Part shown: positions 47,690-59,991 of the stretch, in pieces
Position numbering within the stretch: the first letter of the stretch is position 1
Layout: the number at the start of each line of letters is the position of its first letter
Assembly (NCBI RefSeq): GCF_040939455.1
Contig: NC_134109.1
Span: forward strand, 50,868,001-50,932,000
Origin: Microcebus murinus
Lineage: Eukaryota; Chordata; Mammalia; Primates; Cheirogaleidae
DNA: 64,000 nt
Direction of reading: 5' to 3'
The notes under the pieces: generated by a model
Told to the model about the DNA's origin: nothing
Databases searched by the model: none
What the model saw: the letters and a program-made list of their open reading frames with translations, nothing else
Program-made: the position numbers and the translations under genes

Positions 47690-49045
47690 GGTAATTGAGT
47701 GCAGGCTTGACTATTTGCAGGTAGCAAAAGCCAACAAGGATGAGGTGTAGTGAAAGGCAAGTGACTCTATTCCCAGAGCTAGCAGTGGGGAAATAGCCAA
47801 GGCTCATGCCTCAAAGAAACCATGGTGAAGGTGCTGTGTTCTCATGTTAGCAGTGGTTGCAATGGGCTGTGTGGGCCAGCCTCTGGGTCAGTAGATGGCA
47901 CTTGCAGGTAATAGTCTGCTGCTGTGGCAGTGATAGGATGCTATGCTCAACCTCTGTTCCCAGGGAGAAGTGCTTGGCTGGTAGGTTTGGGTTATGGAAC
48001 ACCCAGGAGCCTGGATCCCATGCTCTGTCTCTGGGGGGCAAGTGGGGCATGAATCTGCAGAAAGCTGGACCAGAAAACTTTGCACTCAGTTCCCCCAGTG
48101 GCAGATGAATGCACCAACCTTGACTAGGGGTGGCATGGAGTGACCCTTGGTGAAATGCTTGGGTGAGGGATAACCACTGCTGTGCTTAGGTCTTACCATG
48201 GGGAGGATGGGCTGTCCTGGCAGCTATAGCTTTAGCTGGTAGGAGTGGAACTTTGTATCCTTCTCACCCTCTTGTCCCATAGGGTCTTCCTCCCCTGTCT
48301 TGGCTGTTACAGCCAACCTGACTATTCAGTATGTCCTGGGAGTTTGTGCCTAGTCTGCAATAGCCCTAGGTGATAGGAGCCACCGCTTGGCTCAAGACAA
48401 AGCCTCCAAGGCAACTCTCCTCCTGTTCAGCTTGGGGTTGGGGGAGGAGGGAGTGTACCCAGTTCCAGCACCAGCAGCTGGAACCTGTGCCATGCTTACT
48501 GCTCAGACCTGGCTGCAGGAGCCTATCCCTGAATCAAGCCCTAGTCACGTAGGTACCACTGTTTTTTCTTAACGGCTAGGATTAACATGACTGGTTCTCA
48601 TGACCACGTGCAGTTTGTTAAGAGCTAGAATCAAGAACGGCATCTTACAGCAGCCCTTAGATCTCCAAAAGGGCATGGAACACTCCCTGGAGCAGTTCCT
48701 TCATACAGTGTCCCAGCTGCTCCCTAAATTAGATTCAGGGTTTGAGGGGGTCACAGAACTCTCCCCTGGCATGCATTGTATGATTCCCCAGTGGGAACAG
48801 ACCATAGAAAGGCACTCACTCACCCTCTCCCACTTTGAGGATTCACTTCTGGTTCCGGGCTAGTCTTGGCCACATGGGCTGCCTCTCTTTTTTTTTTTTT
48901 ACTAAGTTTTAAAGTTTCCTTTTGCTTTTCTGTTGAACTCCCATGTTCCCTTTTGAATAACATATTCAAATTATGATTGTTTACTAATTATTTTGGTTGT
49001 TCAAAGTGTATAGGAAATGCTGGAAATGCTTCTAGTCAGCCATCT
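47690..49045 (-). mobile_element. Orphan L1 5' UTR, antisense
   Basis: Read on the minus strand, the right end begins 'caaagatggctgactagaag', the typical start of a primate L1 5' UTR, and continues for about 1.35 kb of GC-richer leader ending near 47690 without reaching an ORF. It is richer in G/C than neighbouring DNA but poor in CpG, as in an old methylated element. Many overlapping 60-87 codon frames on both strands are by-products. It is 3'-truncated, the reverse of the usual L1 damage. Confidence 0.7.
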
Positions 49046-49079
49046 TTGGGTAGAAAACTACCTGTAAATTGTACAGCCT

Positions 49080-49945
49080 TTAACGAATCTCTCCCACACC
49101 CCTCCCTCTTTCCTTCCTAGCCTCTAGTATACTCTGTTCTACTTTTTGCTTCTTTGATATCAATTTTTTTAAGCTTCCACATATGAGTGAGAACATGTGG
49201 TGCTTAACTTTCTGTGCCTGGCTTATTTCCCTTAACATAATGCCTTCCAGTTCTATCCACATTGCCAAGAATGACAGGATTTCATTATTTCTTTACAACA
49301 AATAGTATTCCATGGTGCATATATGTAATACATTTTCTTTATCTATTCATCTGTTGTTGGACACGTAGGTTGATTCCATATCATGGCTATTGTGAATAGT
49401 GCTGCAATAAATATGGGGGTACAGATGTCTGATATAATGATTTACTTTCCTTTGGATAAATTCCCAGGAGAGGGATTGCTGGATCATATGGCAGTTCTAT
49501 TTGTAGCTTTCTGAGAGACCTTTATTCCATTCTCCATAGTGGCTGTACTAGTTTGTATTCCCACCAATAGTGCATGAGTTCCCTGTTCTCCACATCCTTA
49601 CCACCATTTGTTATTTTTTTGTCTTTTGGATAATAGCCATCCTAACTAGGGTAAAATGATATCACATTGTGATTCTGATTTGCATTTCCCTAATTATTAG
49701 GGATGTTGAGTATTTTTTCATATATTTATTGATCATGTGTATGCCTTTTTTTGACAAATGTCTATTCAGATCATTTGCCTGTTTTTTAATCACAATTTAT
49801 TTATTTATTTATTGCTGTTGAGTTGTTTAACTTCCTCACATGGTCTGGATGTTAATCCTCTATCAGATGAATAACTTTCAAATATTTTCTCCCATTCTAT
49901 AGGTTGTCTTTTCATTCTATTGATTGCTTCCTTTGCTGGGAAGAA
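49080..49945 (-). mobile_element. L1 3' UTR and ORF2 end, antisense
   Basis: 'ctctcccacacccctccctc', 'cacatatgagtgagaacatg', 'aatagtattccatggtgcat', 'gtgctgcaataaatatgggg', 'gattgctggatcatatggca', 'ttgcatttccctaattatta', 'atcctctatcagatgaataa' give a long clean antisense L1PB/L1MA-like tail. 5'-truncated at about 49945. Confidence 0.85.
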
Positions 49946-50153
49946 CTTTTTTCTTTAAAAGAGATATACAGAATATATATAATAGTTACCACATTCAGAG
50001 TGTGAGTTTGGGACTTGGTATACAGAATATCCATAACTGTATTTCTTAGGATACTATCCAGTTTAAGTTATAATGTCATTAAAATGCATAAGAGTTTATA
50101 TTTGACCTCTTAAATGACAATTTACTATCTATTGGAATAGATGGATCATTCCA
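49946..50153. other. Short unassigned AT-rich spacer
   Basis: About 200 bp between an antisense and a sense L1 piece. Nothing supported. Confidence 0.5.
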
Positions 50154-50672
50154 ATAGAAGTAAAAATACATGTGCACAGAAAGATTTGTACATGAATGCT
50201 CATTACAGTTGTGTTATAATAGTCCAAAATTGGAAACAACTTACATATCCATCAAGAAGTAAATGGAAAAATAAACTGATGCATATTTTTGGAATTGAAT
50301 ACTACTCAGCAATTAGAAGAAAGTATTGATACACACAACATGAATGAATTTCAAAATAGTTATTCTGAGTGGAAGAAACAAGACAAAAATAGTACATACT
50401 GTATGATTCCATTTATATAAAATTCTAGAAAATGGAAATTAATCTATAGTAATAGAAAAAATGTCAGCGGTTACCTGGAGTGAGGAGCAGTAGGGATTAC
50501 CAAGGGGAAGGAAGGAACTTTTCGGGGTAATAAATATGTTCATTATTTGGTTATGGTGACAGTTTCATGTTACACATTCATCATAACTTATCAAATTGTA
50601 TACTTTATATATGTGAAGTTTATCATATTTCAATTATACCTTAATAAACATATTAAGAAACAAAAAAAAAGC
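50154..50672 (+). mobile_element. Old L1 3' end, sense, with poly(A)
   Basis: 'tacagttgtgttataatagt', 'ccaaaattggaaacaactta', 'gaatactactcagcaattag', 'cttatcaaattgtatacttt', 'tcaattataccttaataaac' then an A tail. Typical L1M 3' terminus. Confidence 0.8.
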
Positions 50673-50769
50673 ATTCAATTAACACTATCAGTGGAGGCAA
50701 AGAAAAAAAATTTGTTGGACAGTAGGTAGGACAAACTTAAGCTCCTCAGGATGTGCAGCCAACATTGCA

Positions 50770-51151
50770 AAAGACAACAAATTGGGAGGAATCAGTCTTC
50801 CAAACTTTACTACAAAGGCTATACTTTACTACAAGGCTATAGTAACCAAAACAACATGGCACTGGCACAAGAACAGTGATATAGACCTTTGGAATAGGAC
50901 AGAGATCCCAGATATAAAACCATTCTCATTTTGTCATCTAATCTTCAAAAAAGCAGACAAAAATATACACTGGGGAAAAGAATCTCTATTCAACAATGTG
51001 TGCTGGCAAAACTGGATATCCACATGCAGAAGATTGAAACTAGATCACCACCTCTTACCTCTCACAAAAATCAACTCAGGATGGATAACAGACTTAAACC
51101 TAAGACACAAAACCTTAAGAATTATGGAAGAAAATGTCAGGAAGACTCTTC
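50770..51151 (+). mobile_element. Strepsirrhine-type L1, ORF2 part before the Alu
   Basis: Sense ORF2: 'tactacaaggctatagtaac', 'caaaacaacatggcactggc', 'tctctattcaacaatgtgtg', 'cctctcacaaaaatcaactc'. It starts 5'-truncated near 50770 and contains a small direct duplication (about 50803-50839, 'ctttactacaa.ggctata' twice). A 194-codon frame (50782-51366) runs from this L1 into the Alu and is not a gene. Confidence 0.85.
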
Positions 51152-51165
51152 AAGATATCAGCCTA

Positions 51166-51507
51166 GGCCGGGCGCTGTGGCTCACGCCTGTAATCCTAGC
51201 TCTTGGGAGGCCGAGGCGGGCGGATTGCTCGAGGTCAGGAGTTCAAAACCAGCCTGAGCAAGAGCTAGACCCCGTCTCTACTATAAACAGAAAGAAATTA
51301 ATTGGCCAACTGATATATATATATATAAAAAAAAAATTAGCCGGGCATAGTGGCGCATGCCTGTAGTCCCAGCTACCCGGGAGGCTGAGGCAGAAGGATC
51401 ACTCGAGCCCAGGAGTTTGAGGTTGCTGTGAGCTAGGCTGACGCCACGGCACTCACTCTAGCCTGGGCAACAAAGTGAGACTCTGTCTCAAAAAAAAAAA
51501 AAAAAAA
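51166..51507 (+). mobile_element. Full-length lemur-type Alu inside an L1
   Basis: Starts 'ggccgggcgctgtggctcac' and carries the diagnostic right-arm text 'gctgtgagctaggctgacgc' and 'cacggcactcactctagcct'. Long pure A tail at 51490-51507. Target duplication AAGATATCAGCCTA at 51152-51165 and 51508-51521 is perfect. The middle A-rich linker contains a (TA)n expansion at about 51312-51326. High sequence quality suggests a fairly recent insertion. Confidence 0.95.
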
Positions 51508-51521
51508 AAGATATCAGCCTA

Positions 51522-52590
51522 GGCAAAGAATTTATAAAGAAGACCTCCAAAGCAATCACAGCAGCAACAAAAATAAACAAATTAAAAAGTTTCTGTGCAG
51601 CCAAGGAAAATATCATTAGAATGAATAAACAACCTACAGAATGGGAGAAAATATTTGCTTTCTACACATCTGATAAAGGGCTGATAACAAGAATCTATAT
51701 AGAACTTAAGAAAATCAACAAGAAAAAATCAAACAACCTCATCAATAAATGGGCAAAGGACATGAACAGAAACTTTTCAAAAGAAAACAGACTAATGGCC
51801 AGCAAACATAACAAAATACTCAACATCTCCAATCATTAGGAAAATGCAAATCAAAACTACAATGAGGTATCACCTAACTCCAGAGCAAATGGCCTTTATC
51901 AAAAAGTCCCAAAACAACAAATGCTGGCATGGATGTGGGAGAGATTGGAACACTCTTGCATTGCTGCAGGTGGGACTGCAAATTAGTATAACCACTGTGG
52001 AAAGTAATTTAGAGATACCTCAAAGTGCTAAAAATAGAAATACCATTTGATCCAGCAATCCCACTACTAGACATCTATCCAAAGGAAAAAAAGACATTCT
52101 ATAGTAAAGACATCTGCACTAGAATGTTCATAGCACAATTCACAATTGCAAAGATGGGGAAACAACCCAAGTGCCCATCAATATATACATGGATTAATAA
52201 AATGTGGTATATATATATATTTATATATATACACCATGGAATACTACTCAACTACAAAAAACAATGGTGATCTGGCACCTCTTGTGTTATCCTGGATGGA
52301 GATTGAGCCCATCCTTCAAAGTGAGGTATCACAAAGATGGAAAAACATACACCACGTGTACTTGCCATGAAATTGGTACTAATTGACCAACAGTAACATG
52401 TTTACATGGTAGTAATACTCACTGGGTGCCAGTCAAGGGTAGGAGGGTAAACCCACAACTAATGGAAGTGGAACACACTGTATGGTGGAGGGACACACTT
52501 GTAGCCCTGGCGTGATTGGGGCAAATAGCTTTACATGTAACCAAAATACTTGTACCCTTACAATACCATAAATAAATAAATAAACAAACA
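51522..52590 (+). mobile_element. Strepsirrhine-type L1, ORF2 end and 3' UTR after the Alu
   Basis: Resumes ORF2 ('aggcaaagaatttataaaga') exactly where the Alu interrupted it and runs through 'gaaatgcaaatcaaaactac'-type text, 'ccagcaatcccactactaga' and a 3' UTR ('gtagccctggcgtgattggg', 'aaaatacttgtacccttaca') to an 'aaataaataaataaacaaac' tail. Internal (TA)n at about 52206-52232. Several 60-81 codon remnants of ORF2 remain; inactive. Confidence 0.85.
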
Positions 52591-52959
52591 AACCCTAAAA
52601 TAAATGCACCATATCCAAATTAGTACATGGATAACAGAAGGAACTGGGCATTTCCTGGTTCAATCATACTGCAGGCCAGGTAAACCAAAGAATACCATTG
52701 AAGATAAAGAGGTATACATTTTTCTTTCCAAAGTTTGTCCATCTACCTAGGCTATGCTTTCTACCTCTTTTGTCTTCAGGAAACTTGCTCTACCAATTAC
52801 CTTTTTCTCTTGTGCATCTTCACATTTTTGGCTATATTGTTCTCATATGTCTAATACATATTTCACAGTATAAAATCAAAAGACAAAAAATATAATAACA
52901 ATCCTCCAAATCCCCTCCCCATCCTTTATCACTTCCTGACAATTACACTCTCTTTTGCT
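52591..52959. other. No gene or recognised repeat
   Basis: About 370 bp, nothing supported. Confidence 0.5.
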
Positions 52960-53930
52960 CTTAGCCACTTGAAAGAATTATTTAAAATCATTTCCTTTAA
53001 CTGTTCCCCTTCCTCAACTTATATCAATCAGGTTTCTGCCCTCAACCTCTATTCCACTGACATGGCTGTGGCTCAGGTCAAAAATGCCTGATTTGTTATG
53101 AAACTCACAGTGCAGTATTCATCTATCTTGACCCCTCTACAGCATTTAACTCTATCAACCACATCTATTTAAAAATTTCTCCTCTCTAAATTCTTTTACT
53201 ACTCCTCATCTAGTTTCCTTCCAAAGTATGGTGCTGTGACTCTTCAGAGTCCTTTTAAAGTCCATGTTTTGCTTTGTCACAGAATACCCCCAAATATCTT
53301 CTCATTCTGTTTCTTCAACTTACTGTGAACTATATGTCAATATACCCATTCCAAATTATTTGTCTCATTGAAACCTAAACCTCAAAAAAAACCTCTTCAT
53401 TTTCCTTCCCTAATTTTCTTGACTTCCCCTAGCTTAGTAGAAAACCAACTAGTTGCTCAAGCTAGAGAAAGCTGGGTACAGCCTTCATCCCTGACTTAAT
53501 ATATTTAATCAGTCATCTAACTTTTACTTATGCAGTAGCTTTAGTAAATCTTGAAAGTATTGTTCCTTTTTTTTACTGCCACTACTGTTGTTTAGCTTTC
53601 TCATTGTGTCTCATTTGGAAATCTCTTAACTTGTCTCTCTTCTTCCACTTTTACTCCACTCTAATCCATTCATTGTCATACGTCTGTCAGTAATTTTTCA
53701 AAAAATAATTCTAACTCTGCCCTTCACTCTCCCTGTTTAAAAGCCTCCATTGACTACCCATTATGCCTAGAAAAATGTTCAAGTTCCTTAATGCCCTGGC
53801 TTTTGCTTATCTCTCTAGGCACATGCTTCCTAAACTTCCTAAACTTATCCCCTTTACTCCAAACATATGGAATACTTGGAAATTCTTCAAACATATCTAG
53901 CAGTGAATTTTAATATAAGCATCAGATGGT
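52960..53930 (+). mobile_element. L2 LINE, long sense copy
   Basis: C/T-rich sense text typical of L2: 'ctctattccactgacatggc', 'cttgacccctctacagcatt', 'ttcatccctgacttaatata', 'cactctccctgtttaaaagc', 'ctccattgactacccattat', 'gttcaagttccttaatgccc'. At nearly 1 kb it is the longest L2 in the window, covering the C-terminal ORF2 region. No open frame is retained. Confidence 0.75.
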
Positions 53931-56074
53931 CATATTTCAACTCCAAAGTAGAGTAGATGCCTTTTTGTGTATTTGCCTTCTTCCTGACACCTTCTCCATG
54001 AGTCTTTGTAGCCATATTTCTACTATATGACCATCAAACCTGCCATAACTAACTGATTGGATTGGAGGCAGACACCTCATGTAAAATGGAACAATCAGAT
54101 TTTTCCTTCTGGGTATTCAAATCTGTGACACTTTCAATTGTTTCTAATGTCACTTGGACCATGAACACATAATGTTAGGAACTGGAGGAATACGTGCTCA
54201 ACGATATGCATAACAAAGCAGTGAAACCTGGACTGAGGATGAGTGTGTGATAGAGTGCAGAAGAGACAGAGGAGATACAGTGAAACAGAAAGGAAAGAGA
54301 AGCAAAGCTCTGATAACTTCATAGATAGAAAGATAAAGAGAGAGAGGATGGGTAGACACTTGGGTTCCCAGTGACTTTCAACTTCTAATGACTTTCAGGT
54401 TTCTATCCCTGCCTAAATCTCCTCTGACTACAAAAGCCACCCCACTATGCCTCCAATTAATTTTTCTTTTTCACTTAAATTTTTTCCACAATGTATAATT
54501 AAATGTAAATTGACTATTAAAAATAAATAGAAATATTAAAAAGTAAATAAAACTATTGAAGTAGAATGTTTTATTTAAAGTTGCTATTTCAAATATAGTA
54601 TTTTCTTTTAATAGTAACATTAGGTATATTATATACAATGCCTTAAGTTTTAACAAGTTTGATTAATTTGTCATTGTGTAGAAAAGTCAAAATAAGAAGA
54701 CTTTCCTCAGAGTCAATAAAATTAGGGCACATGATTTTATCATAAATAAAACATATAAATTGGAGAGATAAGATAAAGAGAAAATGAGAAGAATAGACAT
54801 AAAAAGAATATTTTACATTAAATAACAAAAATAGCTAAAATTTTATGAAATCATATAATGCCCAAATGAGATATCTGTTAACTACCCAAATTTTTCCAGG
54901 AAAAAGCTCCTAATCTGCCTTCATGTGGTTGCCAGATGATAGACTCACTAACATGATACTACCTCCATCACACAGTTAATTGGTCCAGAATCAATCAATG
55001 AGACAAAAAGTGTATTCTGATTCACAGTATTTCTGTCAGGCTCATCTAAACAACAGAGAGATGAACAACTCAACCAAATAGGGCTAAAAAATCCTTCCGC
55101 TATGAACTTGAAAATGGATCTACGAGATTATATCATATCTTTATAGCTAGATATGTGATAGGTAAAATGCAGTAACCTATTTAGAGCACTTTCCAAACTA
55201 AAAAATGAGAGCTACAGGGGAGGAAGGGGGAGAATCAGTCTGCAAGGATAAAAAAACAATGAAACAGACATTTAGAGAAAAGGCATAAATCAGAAAAACA
55301 GGCGAATCTTCTTCTATAGGGAAAAAAAGCACAACTCTTCCTTGTGTTCCATGAGATTCTCCAATGTCCTTATTTGTAAATTCCCCCATTTTTTAGACAG
55401 TTTCAAATGAGTTTTTTTCTTTGAAACTATGGTATATGGTGTCTTAACATATCATAAATATTTAAATCTTTAATCTATGTTTATAGAAAAGGAAGTTGTT
55501 AAGAAACATAAAATTTAAAGAAAGCTTATTTGCATGAACTCTATCGCTTAGGACTTATGTATTGGAAAAGAGAGAGTCTTAATGGACATGTAAATTAGTT
55601 CTTAAATTAAAAAAAAACTAAAAAGTTTAAGTACTTCTTTCTCATTGTTTTATTAAAAATGAAGAAACAGGATATATAAAAATAAAATAAGCATTCAATC
55701 AAGAAAAGTCAACTAAAGTTCAAGCTAGTATTACCTTTGTCTGAAATTCAAGCAAAAATTCATTTTTGTGTGTGTGAATTCATTAACTAACTATATACAT
55801 TAAATAGCTTCTCAAGCAAGAAAAGGTCTGAAGTTGGGATTGAACAAAGCTACTGAGTAAATTGGCTCTGGAAGTCTAAGAAATAGTGTTACAATGGAAA
55901 TTGCTTCTTCTATGCTAAAGGGAGCAACTCACTTAATAATTTTGACTTGTCTGGCTTAGTGTTTAGAATAGGGAAAAAAAATCAGCATCTTTTTGTCTTA
56001 AATTATTCTTTAAGGGTTTATATCCTAAATTTTATCTAAAGTATTCCATTAGGTATGAAACTTTATAAAGGAAT
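53931..56074. other. Repeat-poor AT-rich stretch, no gene seen
   Basis: A purine-rich tract lies at about 54235-54350 (GA/GATA words). Minus-strand frames at 54134-54828 and 55198-55389 are featureless. Confidence 0.5.
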
Positions 56075-56766
56075 TTTTTTATTTTTTTTTTATTTTTTTT
56101 TAATTTTTTTTAATTTTGGCATATTATGGGGGTACAGATTTTAAGGTTTCAATAAATGCCCATTTCCCCCCCCCAAAAGTCTGAGTCTCCATCATGACCA
56201 TCCCCCAGATGGTGCACATCTCACTCATTCTGTATGTATACACCCGCCCCCCTCCCCCCTCCCACCTCCCCAATACCCTAGTACTGTAGCACCTATGTGT
56301 CCACTTAGGTGCTACTCAGTTAATACCAGTTTGCTGGAGAATATATCTGGTGCTTGTTTTTCCATTCTTGGGATACTTCACTTAGTAGTATGGGTTCCAG
56401 CTCTAACCAGGAAAATATAAGATGTGCTATATCACCATTGTTTCTTAGAGCTGAATAGTACTCCATGGTATACATATACCACATTTTATTAATCCATTCT
56501 TGGATTGATGGGCACTTGGGCTGTTTCCACAGCCTTGCAATTATGAATTGTGCTGCTATAAACATTCGAGTGCAGGTGTCTTTTTTGTAGAGTGTCACTG
56601 GATCATTTGGGTAGATGCCCAGCAATGGGATTGCTGGATCAAATGGTAGATTCACTTGTATCGCTTTAAGGTATCTCCATATTGCTTTCCACAGAGGTTG
56701 AACTAGTTTGCAGTCCCACCAGCAGTGTAGGAGTGTTCCTCTCTCTCCGCAACCACGCCAGCATTT
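56075..56766 (-). mobile_element. Young strepsirrhine L1 3' end, antisense, 5'-truncated
   Basis: Starts with poly(T), then 'ttggcatattatgggggtac', a C-rich tract at 56243-56271, and reverse-complement ORF2 to 'ctccgcaaccacgccagcat'. The minus strand keeps a 111-codon piece of ORF2 C-terminus (56320-56655). Nearly the same sequence forms the 3' end of the L1 at 59992-62342, so both belong to one young subfamily. Confidence 0.9.
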
Positions 56767-56934
56767 TAAATGAGTGGTTTTGTGCTATAACTAGAAGTAT
56801 CGTCAAAACATTTTTTTAAAAAATCTGATCCTGAATTTACTGTCTTACACAAAAAAACCAAGATAGGAGTCTGTATAGTGTCCATATTTGTATCTAATGC
56901 CAAGCACCATGTGGAGCACATGGGAAATATGCAA

Positions 56935-57412
56935 ACAGCCCTCCAACATGGTTCCCAGTGATTCCCATGCCTCCTAGTATTGGCATCCCATGTTGTACCA
57001 GGGTTGGTTTGTGTAACCAATAGAATATGGCAGAAGTGATGAACATTACTTCCAAAATTGGGTTATAAAAGAAACCATAACTTTTGTTTTACATATACTC
57101 TCTTTTGGATCATTTGATCTGGGAAAGGGCAACTGTGATGTCATGAGCAGCTGTACATAATGAAAAACTGATGTCTCCTACCAATAGCCATGTAGGTGAG
57201 CTTGGAAATGGATCCTCAAGCCCATTCAAGCCTTCAGATGACTGCAGCCCCTGCTGATATCTTGACTACAACCCCACGAGAAATCTTAAGCCAAAACCAC
57301 CTACCTAAGCTGCTTTTGGATTCTTGATCTCACCAACTGTGTGAGATAATAAGTGTTTGTTACTTAAGCTGCTATTTTTAGGCCTAATTTGTTAAGTAGC
57401 AATAAATAACTA
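56935..57412 (+). mobile_element. MLT1-type MaLR LTR
   Basis: Sense LTR: 'gtgtaaccaatagaatatgg', 'acttccaaaattgggttata', 'gatgtcatgagcagctgtac', 'ggagatgactgcagccc'-type region at 57236-57255, 'gtgagataataagtgtttgt' and terminal 'agcaataaataactaaaa'. These are landmarks of the MLT1 consensus in order. Confidence 0.85.
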
Positions 57413-59489
57413 AAATATTAATAAATGACTGATAAATGTTTGATGATTAAACAAATAAGTGAATAAATATTTTAGAATTATAATTCTTAACAATTAAAAT
57501 TTTTAAATGTGTAATACTAGGACCACTAAAAACTCAAATTCATACTTACGCATTTTCAGATATGGCAGACAAACTAAATTATGGTAGTACTTCTATTTCA
57601 TTTCAAATCAATAGTCTTTTAAGTCTTTATTTTCTTATTTCTATAAATATAATTTTACTTTTTATAGGATATCAGGATCTGAATCACCATCTGCTTCCCA
57701 TCAGAATCCCTATTTTAATAAAGAAAAAAATATTTTAGGTACAAGTTTCACAACTTGTTTGCATTTTTGGTTGCAAAAATTTTCCAAATAAATAAGTTAG
57801 CGGGAAAAGGTAATATAAGAAAAAGACCAAATTTAGAACACTTTCCCTATGGGCAGTATGCTCCAACTTAAAAATGAGACATATCTTCACATCTAACCAA
57901 TTATTTTCTTGGAAAACTGGAATCCATTTATTGAAACATATATACGTTTACTTCTTCCACAAGTAATATTGTATATTATTTACAAGGCGCATTAACACTT
58001 ACTTAAAAAGAAAGAAAAATTTAGACCTCAAAACTTTCATATTAACATGATATAGGAATTTTCAAACACGTCAAATAAATGTATTTTAAAACAGTTCTTC
58101 ATTATACCAATGCCATGAAACACAATTTCAAAACTGTGATCCACATCCAATCTAAAACATTTTTCTATTATATACATACTTGGTAGCACTCTTTCTTTTC
58201 AGCTTTCAGAAAAATTATAGAGAGAAAAGATAGAAAGCAAAAAAAGATTAATAGGATCTAACCTCAATGGTCTGAACTTTCTCAGTTGCTAAAATAAATC
58301 AACAAATAGGTCAGAGAAGCTACCATCTCATCTTAAAAGCATCAACCATAGAACATAATGGGATCTATGCATATTAAAGTAGCAGGCTAAAAATGCCAGT
58401 AGATAGCACGTTGTCATTTAAGAGGAACAAAAAGCATCATCACTATCCACTACACAATACGAATTAAATGGAAAGATCACAGCTATTTAAAGGGCTTGCC
58501 TAAAAGTATAATAAATTTAACTTTAGTAAAATTATAATCTTTGATTTTTCACTAGAGTTAATATATTCATTCAAAGACATTACTTTAACAGTATGTATGT
58601 GTAGAATTCACTCACCAGCAGTGATGAATGTGTTTGTTTATAGCCTTTTTTTTCTCATAGTAAAACCCATCCATTATAGTGCCTCTAGGCATGTACAAAT
58701 AAAATTAAAGAAAGGCCTATATTTTCCCAATAGACAAAAATTAAAATGAGGGCTAGATTGGATACCAAACTCATTTCAATGCCAGATCAATTTAATTGTA
58801 ATGTAGAATTTGATCTCTTCAATTCACTTTAGCACATCAAAAATGGCCACAAATTCCCAGGGGTTCAATAAGTGGGGACCCTCGCCTGTAAGATACTGCC
58901 CCACAGCAGCTTAAATACTGAGGAAAAAATAATGATGCTTTCAATTCAGTGCTTTAGCTTAAAATGTGTAATTAGGAAAACTTTGTCTTTGACACCTTTA
59001 CACATGCATTTGAGTATTGTCTTTTCTCAATAGAAACAAGTAGAGTTCACAAGGTAATCATTGCCTCCATGAATCCCACTTAAGATTCTTCACCTACTTC
59101 TGATAACACATAAATTCTCTAAGTGACCCTATTTTTCCTCCCCATATGCTAACCTCCCAAAATTCACATTTCTTTAGTTTTATAAGGTTTTAGGAAATAC
59201 AAACATACTATGATTGAATTAATTTTACATAAATATCTAAATTTTTGAAAGACTGTCATATCTCAACCTTTGAAAGGATTTACCATTCAAAGGAGAGTTC
59301 CTAAATGAATCTTCTCAGGAAATGTGCTATGTAAGTGGCCCCCAGGATCATTTCCAATCAGCAGGTCTTTATTATCCACTAAATATAATAAAAATCCTTC
59401 TCAAAACACTCTATTTAAATCTAGGCCATGATATTAACTTGTTTTTTGTTTTTTTGTTTAACCAAAGCTAATTAAAATAGTTCTCAAAG
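57413..59489. other. Repeat-poor AT-rich stretch, no gene seen
   Basis: 2 kb without a confident repeat or coding frame. A more complex part at 58790-58920 stands out slightly. Confidence 0.5.
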
Positions 59490-59991
59490 ACATAGTGCTA
59501 CCAAAAATTCGGTACTTGTCCCTGAGGCTGAACAAAGAACAAGGACAAATAGTTTGTGGTTTGAGGAAAGGAAAGAGAAGTTTATTAATTTGCCAGCAAA
59601 TGAGGAGGATGTCAGACTTTTGTCTTAAAAACCCATCATCCCCCCTTTAAGCAGAAATATAAGGTTTATAAGAGGGCTTTCAACTTCAGGCTATTGCTGT
59701 TCAACTATAATATCTCTGGTGAAGATGATCTCATGACCTCTGTCCAGATAATTCTGTTGAGCCATCTCCCATGGCTTAAGATACTAGAAAATAAAGAACA
59801 CTCCTATACCCCTCTGATTACTACCTCAGGCAGGAATGCAGGTTTTATTTCCTCAAAAAGGGTGAGGGGTATAAAAGAGACAACTAGTGAAAAATTTAAC
59901 CATGTTTCAGGCCTTTACTTCTTTTACAATATAGTTGAGGCAAAATTGTATGGTTCTCTAAAGGCCAGAGAAGCATTATTAAATGTCGGCC
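59490..59991 (-). mobile_element. LTR-like element interrupted by an L1 (left part)
   Basis: 'accaaaaattcggtacttgt', 'ccctgaggctgaacaaagaa' then 'gtttattaatttgcca' on the plus strand give, on the minus strand, AATAAA followed about 90 bp later by a terminus-like end, the pattern of an LTR. Its right part would lie after 62353, because the AAATGTCGGCC at 59981-59991 is the left target duplication of the L1. Family unknown. Confidence 0.45.
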
